A DNA stretch of 10,744 bases from assembly GCA_026770585.1 (NCBI GenBank), contig MU646333.1, positions 1,160,200 through 1,170,943 of the forward strand. The letters run 5' to 3'. The stretch comes from Baffinella frigidus (lineage: Eukaryota > Cryptophyceae > Cryptomonadales > Baffinellaceae). Of the stretch, positions 6,977 through 10,744 are shown piece after piece (positions within the stretch are counted from its first letter, which is position 1; every line of letters begins with the position of its first letter). A model generated the notes under the pieces. That model was not told where the DNA came from, did not search any database, and was given only the letters and a program-made list of their open reading frames with translations. The position numbers and the translations under genes are program-made.

Positions 6977-7390
6977 GGTTGGGGTTGGGGTTTGGGGTTT
7001 AGGGTTTCGGATTTCAGGTTCAGGGTTTAGGGTTTAGGGGTTTGGGTTTGGGGTTTAGGATTTAGGGTTTCGGGTTTAGGGTGTGGGGTTTAGGGTTTAG
7101 GGTGTAGGGTTTGGGGTTTAGGGTTTAGGGTTTCGGGTTTCGGGTTTAGGGTTCAGGGTTTAGGGTTTAGGGTTTAGGATTTAGGGTTCAGGGTTTAGGG
7201 TTTAGGGTTTAGGGTTTAGGGTGTGGGGTTTAAGGGGTGGGGTTTAGGGTGTGGGGTTTAGGGTTTAGGTTGTAGGTTTTAGGGTTGAGGGTTTAGGCTT
7301 TAAGGTTGATGGTTTAGGGTTTGGGGTTCAGGGTCCAGGGTTCAGGGTTTAGGGTTTAGGGTTCAGGGTCCAGGGTTTAGGGTCCAGGGA
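6977..7390 (+). repeat. Interstitial telomere-like array (TTTAGGG variants)
   Basis: About 410 bp of TTTAGGG heptamers mixed with TTTGGGG, TTCAGGG, TTTCGGG, TGTGGGG and TCCAGGG. The G-rich strand is the plus strand, opposite to the array at 3601. The degeneracy shows that it is not an active chromosome end. The minus-strand gene to the right reads into it. Confidence 0.95.
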
Positions 7391-8102
7391 GCACACCATG
7401 TTGGTGGTGTAGTATCTCCGCACCGGGGCTGCGTTGAACACGCCCGTACCGTCCTCCTCATGTGCCGGGAACTGCGGGGGCTTCAGGAAGAGCGGGTACG
7501 CCCTCCCCTGCCGCTCCGCGAACGTGCCGTACGCGATCGGGTCTTCTCTCGGGTGCGCCACGGGGTAGTTGTCCCGCAGAAACTCGCGCGTCGAGAGCGG
7601 GAGCCGCTCTATCCCGGGGATCTCGGGCTCTGCTGTGCCAGCCCGCGCCGCGGAGGCGTAGTGGCGGGGTTGCTGGGCGGAGAGCGATATCTGCGCACGG
7701 TGCTCCGAATGGCGCACCACTCTTGCGGGCGAGCAGGGCCGGCTCGCGCGGCGAGGCTCGTCCGGCGACATTGGCTTGATGTCCACCTCCGGTTCGCTCT
7801 TCTCCCCGGGGACCCTGCGCGTTGCACCCAGCGTCACCCCAGGTCACAGGTCACCTCGTAAAATCAGTGCCGAGGGTTGAGGGTTTCCTTTCTGGGATGC
7901 GCCAACCCTACATGCTAACCCCCCTCCACCCTCCTTCCAGACTTCCGGGGTCGCCTGTGCAGCACAGCCCCTGGACTGGCACAGCGGTTAGGGACCCGAA
8001 ACAAAGCTGCGATGGAGCGCACCGTGTTCCGGAGTAAGTGTTGCGGTATGCCTCCAGCGCGCCGGCGGAAGACGGGCGGAATGATCCTCTTGGCGGCGCC
8101 AT
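7349..8102 (-). CDS. Predicted two-exon gene, protein of unknown family (about 181 aa)
   Basis: The model is exon 1 at 8102-8023 and exon 2 from 7814, with a 208-nt intron (ACACG|GTGCGC to CGCGCAG|GG). Both splice sites are phase 2, giving one continuous frame. The protein starts MAPPRGSFRPSSAGALEAYR, continues through a charged, Arg/Pro/Ser-rich segment, and has a better-structured region at about residues 90-167. That region includes PEIPGIERLPLSTREFLRDN and later IAYGTFAERQGRAYPLFLKP. I do not recognise the family, and I see no signal peptide or membrane helix. The frame stops at 7349-7351 inside the telomere-like array, so the last dozen residues are encoded by satellite. A donor at 7396 (ATG|GTGTGC) could instead splice the array out towards an unseen exon. 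The gene is divergent from the kinase gene. An alternative start is the in-frame ATG at 7771. Confidence 0.55.
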
Positions 8103-8341
8103 AAGTGAGTTGAGGTTGTCGGGAGAGAAGGACGGGGGAGAGAGGGAGAACGGCGGGGAGGGCGGATAAGAAAAGTTTTGGACAGACAAAATCCGTTTGG
8201 CCAGTTCCAAGGACCCGACGTGTTCACGACAGTGTTCCCGGCGTAGCCTCGCTGTTCCCGACCCTCGGGAACATAGTCGCCCCTCGGTTCCCTGGTGCCC
8301 GGCAGCGCTGACCAGGGGCATTCTCCCGCTTCGCCTCCAAT
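8103..8341. promoter_or_regulatory. Putative bidirectional promoter/5' UTR region
   Basis: The 239 bp separate the predicted start codons of two divergent genes (ATG at 8102 on minus, ATG at 8342 on plus). The interval has a purine-rich stretch on the plus strand (GGGAGAGAAGGACGGGGGAG, 8119 on). I see no clear TATA box at a sensible place. The assignment rests on gene geometry only. Confidence 0.35.
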
Positions 8342-9700
8342 ATGGCAGCGAGAGCGGGTGCGAGAAGCGGGGGACTGTGGAGGCGCTGGGTGGCAGCTGG
8401 CGTCGCCGTTGGAGGCTGCGGGGTGGTGGCTGCGGCGGGGGACAAGGAGCGCCGGCGCGCGTTCGCCCTCGTCGAGGCAGGTCCAAAATCCTCTGTCGCA
8501 CCTCCGCGAACACGAGCTCGATCACCCGAAACCTCACACACGCTGCTGCATTCAGCATCCATTCCGTTGTCCCTGACCGCGTGGCGCCCGACGATGGACC
8601 AGGCGTGCGCGGGATGCGGCTGGTTGGCACCTGTGCCATGATCGTGGCAGACTACAAGATGCAGCGCTGGCGTCAGAGCGATCAGCTGTCGGGCGACGCA
8701 GCCGTGACCAGGCGCCGCGTCGAGGACGCAGAGCAGGCGCTGGAGGTGAGCGACAGGACCGCCAAGCACGCGGAGCAGCGTCTCGGCAAGGCGCTGGCGC
8801 GTTTGCCCCCTCTGTCTCGAGCGGAGCGGCAGGAGCTGCAGGTGGAGGCGCGGCGCACCATGGACCTTGCGGCAGAGTGCGCCGAGCAGCTGGTGGCTTT
8901 GCGGAAGGTCGAGGAGGCTGCGTCCCTCTCGAAATCCGGGGCGGAAGAGGTGCACCAGCGCAGCGCGGACAGGCTGCTGACCCTCGCGCGGACGAACAAA
9001 GGCGCATACCTAAAAATCGCGCAGCACCTCTCTCAGGTAAACCACCCCACCCTCACGCCCGGTCCGGTTCGCACTCTTGTCTACCTCCTGGCGTAGCTCT
9101 GTGTCGCTGTGCTGTAGGTATGTGCAGGTTTTAGCTGTGCTGAACAGCAGCACACCCTCATTAAATATATTAAGATTGCCTGCTGCCAGCACACGCGCCC
9201 TACCTGATGCGCGCTGCTTTACCCCCTCCCCTTGCCCTTGCAAGACCCTGGTTGGGTGGCCTAGCTCTGCCGCCTTTAATCTAGTCTCCTCGTTAAATAA
9301 ATTTAGATGCTCTTTGTACTGGACCGTTCGTACAGAGTCCTGATCAAAATGTATTTATCGAGGAGCCCAGATGACCTGAGGCAGAGCTAGGTGGCGCTGA
9401 CGCTCCCTGGCTACCAAGCCTCGGTGCATGTTCTTACTTTCTGAATCAATTGATTGGTGTCGCAAAGTCGCTCTCACCACACAGCGGGCTACGAAGGGAT
9501 TTCGTAAACAACCCACATGGTGCGGCCGTATCTGAAAATTTATTAAACCTTGCCTTTCTCCCCAGATGGACTACCTGCTTCCGGACGCGTTCCCGGAAAC
9601 CCTTCGGGTGTGTCTCGATGACGCGCCGCAGACGTGTTATGAGGATGTTGCTGCTACTGTCCGGGAGGACCTCGGCCGCCCGGTCGCGCCCCGCCGCTAA
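8342..9700 (+). CDS. ADCK1-like ABC1/UbiB atypical kinase, N-terminal part (incomplete in window)
   Basis: Proposed exons are 8342-8480, 8603-9036 and 9566-9682, or to the stop at 9698-9700 if the last donor is not used. The 9037-9565 intron (CTCAG|GTAAAC..CTCCCCAG, phase 0) is strongly supported because it joins KIAQHLSQ to MDYLLPDAFPETLRV. Joined, these align without a gap to the ABC1/ADCK1 signature KxGQHLxxLDYLLP. The first intron (8481-8602) is less certain: its phases match but the acceptor lacks a pyrimidine tract. The N-terminus is Arg-rich, followed by a hydrophobic stretch (RRWVAAGVAVGGCGVVAAAG), which fits mitochondrial targeting as in ADCK1. Residues 47-66 (MRLVGTCAMIVADYK) and HQRSADRLL (164-172) match family positions. 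A charged helical segment at about 75-160 is much longer than in animal ADCK1. The KxGQ glycine is Ala (KIAQ, 184-187). The ATP-binding and catalytic core is not found downstream on this strand. ABC1 kinases act in mitochondrial lipid and quinone homeostasis. This copy may continue beyond the window or be broken. Confidence 0.75.
9260..9391. mobile_element. Foldback/MITE-like element inside the kinase intron
   Basis: CCTAGCTCTGCCGCC (9260) is matched by GAGGCAGAGCTAGG (ending 9391) in reverse complement. TCTCCTCGTTAAATAAATTT pairs imperfectly with the complement of AAAATGTATTTATCGAGGAG. The arms are about 52 bp around a ~25-nt loop. It lies wholly within the 529-nt intron 9037-9565. A related TTAAATATATTAAGATTGCC segment occurs 100 bp upstream. 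Confidence 0.65.
9477..9517 (-). repeat. 41-bp dispersed repeat, inverted partner of 2883-2923
   Basis: The reverse complement of this segment matches 2883-2923 at 33 of 41 positions without gaps, and seven of the eight differences are transitions. Both copies would translate as CGLFTK-L--PLCG, but neither sits in a supported gene. It lies in the kinase intron. Confidence 0.6.
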
Positions 9701-9987
9701 CCAATCAATCAACCGACTGACTAACTGACTCACTAACTGACTCACTAACCAACCAACGAACTCACTAACTAACCCAATCAATAAACCGGCCAACTGACTG
9801 GCTGACTAACTGACTAACTAACTAACTAACTGAACAACTAACTAACTGTCCAATCAATCAACCCACCACACCACCAACCACCAACCAATCAACCAATCAA
9901 CCAACCAACCAACCAACCAACCAACCAACCAACCCATCAACCAACCAACCGACCAACCAACCAACCAACCAACCAACCAACAAACCA
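9699..9987 (+). repeat. CCAA/CTAA-type tetranucleotide satellite
   Basis: About 290 bp of AACC, AACT, GACT and AATC tetramers. The left half is mixed (GACTGACTAACT..) and the right half is nearly pure CCAA. It begins right after the end of kinase exon 3. If the weak donor at 9683 is used, it sits at the start of the next intron. On the minus strand it reads as Gly-Trp-Leu-Val repeats, an artefact of the satellite. Confidence 0.95.
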
Positions 9988-10252
9988 TGGTCATTCTCCG
10001 CGTTTTTACCCAGTGCCACGTAGACTTTCCCGACACGGATTCCGCCTCACTTCACGACTGAGAGAGGCATCTGGGTTGCACGAGGGTGCAGTTTGTTGGA
10101 TCCAATAACCTTGGCGATTTTATGGGTGCCCACAAAACTGCGAAATCTCAGATGGTGTAGTTCGGGGCATCTGGGGGGCATGCGAACCGCACGGCTTTGC
10201 GCAACGCGGATGGTTGGATGGTTGCTGTTACTGGGAGACGGAGAGGGGCATC
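9988..10252. other. Gene-free interval
   Basis: I see no supported gene. A pyrimidine-rich tract with TTTTTACCCAG (ending 10013) resembles an acceptor, but the frame after it closes after 15 codons. The right part (10182-10226) is a direct-repeat partner of 10487-10533. Confidence 0.4.
10182..10226 (+). repeat. Left flanking direct repeat of the hairpin/kinase-fragment block
   Basis: GCGAACCGCACGGCTTTGCG..GATGGTTGGATGGTTGCTG resembles GCGAACCGAAGGGTGCGC..GACGGTTGGATGGTTGG at 10487-10533. The pair brackets the hairpin and the inverted kinase fragment. Confidence 0.55.
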
Positions 10253-10394
10253 TTTATCCGTGGAAAGCTGTTTTTCTTTCATTTGATGGCAATCAAAATT
10301 ACTTCACAAAATCTTTAATATTACTAATAAGAACGAATTGTGTAGTAATTTTCGTCGCCAACAAATGAAAGAAAAATAGGATTCCCCGGATAAA
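10253..10394. mobile_element. 142-bp hairpin (MITE-like) element
   Basis: The left arm, 10253-10304 (TTTATCCGTGGAAAGCTGTT and onward), pairs with the right arm, 10343-10394, whose complement starts TTTATCCGGGGAATCC. The arms share TTTTTCTTTCATTTG and AAAATTACT. The loop is about 38 nt and AT-rich. There is no coding capacity. Confidence 0.75.
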
Positions 10395-10460
10395 CCCGGT
10401 TGCTCAGGAGGACGTTGGTTGGGTGCGGATCGCAGTGCATGAATAGGTACAGGTTATGAG
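10395..10460 (-). pseudogene. Inverted exon fragment encoding an ADCK1-type catalytic-loop motif
   Basis: Read on the minus strand from about 10450, the 66-bp segment encodes YLFMHCDPHPTNVLLSN. ABC1 kinases carry HxDPHPGN in the catalytic loop, and the ADCK1 branch has HCDPHPGNVL, so the match is specific. The Gly before Asn is Thr here, while His, Asp and Asn are kept. The rest of the kinase domain is not visible on this strand, and the frame runs straight into the hairpin sequence. The fragment is bounded on both sides by TTTATCCGGGGA (10383-10394 and 10462-10473, minus strand). It is a captured or inverted exon piece, or an exon of a second inverted kinase gene entering from the right. Confidence 0.6.
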
Positions 10461-10461
10461 G

Positions 10462-10473
10462 TCCCCGGATAAA
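10462..10473 (-). repeat. Isolated copy of the hairpin terminus
   Basis: TTTATCCGGGGA on the minus strand is identical to the terminal 12 bases of the hairpin element's right arm and bounds the kinase fragment on its other side. Confidence 0.7.
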
Positions 10474-10486
10474 TGTGGTGGCACGC

Positions 10487-10533
10487 GCGAACCGAAGGGT
10501 GCGCAAAGCTGACGGTTGGATGGTTGGATGCTG
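10487..10533 (+). repeat. Right flanking direct repeat
   Basis: This is the partner of 10182-10226: GCGAACCG, GCGCAA and GGTTGGATGGTTGGATGCTG occur in the same order and orientation. Confidence 0.55.
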
Positions 10534-10617
10534 CTCCCGAGTAGATCGAGGAGATGTTCGTCACATTCGAGCGCACCCCTCTCGCATCCGCATCCCTCGG
10601 TAGCCCCCCCGCCCCCC

Positions 10618-10744
10618 TACACCCGAAACCTTAAACTCTAAACCCTAAACCCTATACCCCCCCCCCCCCACCCTATACCCTGAACCCTAAACCCTCCCCC
10701 CCCCCCCCTCAACCCTCAACCCTGAACCGGTATGCCCCCCCCCC
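10618..10744 (-). repeat. Telomere-like array with C runs at window end
   Basis: CCCTAAA, CCCTATA, CCCTGAA and CCCTCAA heptamers are interrupted by three runs of 9-14 C. The C-rich strand is plus, as at 3601. The C runs are likely sequencing or assembly trouble spots. Confidence 0.85.

Noticed and set aside
6977-7390. True telomere
   Set aside because: The heptamers are highly degenerate, internal, and followed by gene-bearing sequence.
7460-7861. Plus-strand frames opposite the minus-strand gene
   Set aside because: They are Arg/Ala-rich and alternative by-products of GC-rich antisense sequence; the minus-strand frame has matching splice phases and protein-like composition.
8197-9096. A single 299-residue plus-strand frame over the kinase locus
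   Set aside because: Its N-terminal third is shadow sequence, and its end after HLSQ reads through a clear donor. The spliced model restores the ABC1 signature MDYLLP instead.
9854-10036. Minus-strand frame rich in Gly-Trp-Leu-Val that looks like membrane helices
   Set aside because: It is a direct translation of the CCAA satellite.
10014-10061. Possible next kinase exon after the acceptor-like TTTTTACCCAG, with a SASL tetrapeptide
   Set aside because: Only four residues resemble the ASLAQVH block, the following residues do not match, and a stop comes after 15 codons.

Overview
The window looks like nuclear DNA of a eukaryotic microalga or related protist. The evidence is plant-type telomere-like heptamers (TTTAGGG and variants), short GT-AG introns, GC-rich coding islands, and long AT-richer stretches full of small inverted-repeat elements and satellites. 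No bacterial operon, rRNA, CRISPR array or credible full tRNA was seen. The species cannot be named from the sequence. The window starts in a G run and ends in a C run, so it may be a whole contig bounded by unresolved repeats.

Layout. Positions 1-1725 hold two predicted plus-strand genes. The first is the 3' part of a Ser/Pro/Gln-rich protein (exons to 134 and 429-786). The second is a small basic protein in four exons (882-1725), whose 109-nt second intron is almost wholly 13 copies of a CCCTCAA heptamer. Positions 1726-7390 contain no gene that I can defend. This interval holds two families of short palindromic transposable elements with TA ends (one copy nested in another), telomere-like arrays in opposite orientations, a foldback element, a 21-bp minisatellite that flips orientation at its right end, and diverged dispersed repeats.

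Positions 7349-9700 carry a divergent gene pair around a ~240-bp shared 5' region. A minus-strand two-exon gene of unknown family (8102 to 7349) runs into the telomere-like array. A plus-strand gene (8342 to about 9682) encodes the N-terminal part of an ADCK1-like ABC1/UbiB atypical kinase with a mitochondrial-type N-terminus. Its kinase signature reads KIAQ where the family has KxGQ, and it has an extra charged helical insert.

The kinase gene is not completed on the plus strand. After exon 3 comes a ~290-bp CCAA-type satellite. About 700 bp further on, a 66-bp piece on the opposite strand encodes the ADCK1-type catalytic-loop signature (HCDPHPTNVLL). That piece lies between two copies of a 13-nt repeat, at the edge of a 142-bp hairpin element. 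The most interesting reading is that an ADCK1-like exon was captured or inverted by a small mobile element, or that a second, inverted kinase copy enters from the right. All spliced gene models here are inferences from frame, splice-site phase and family motifs; no transcript data were available.
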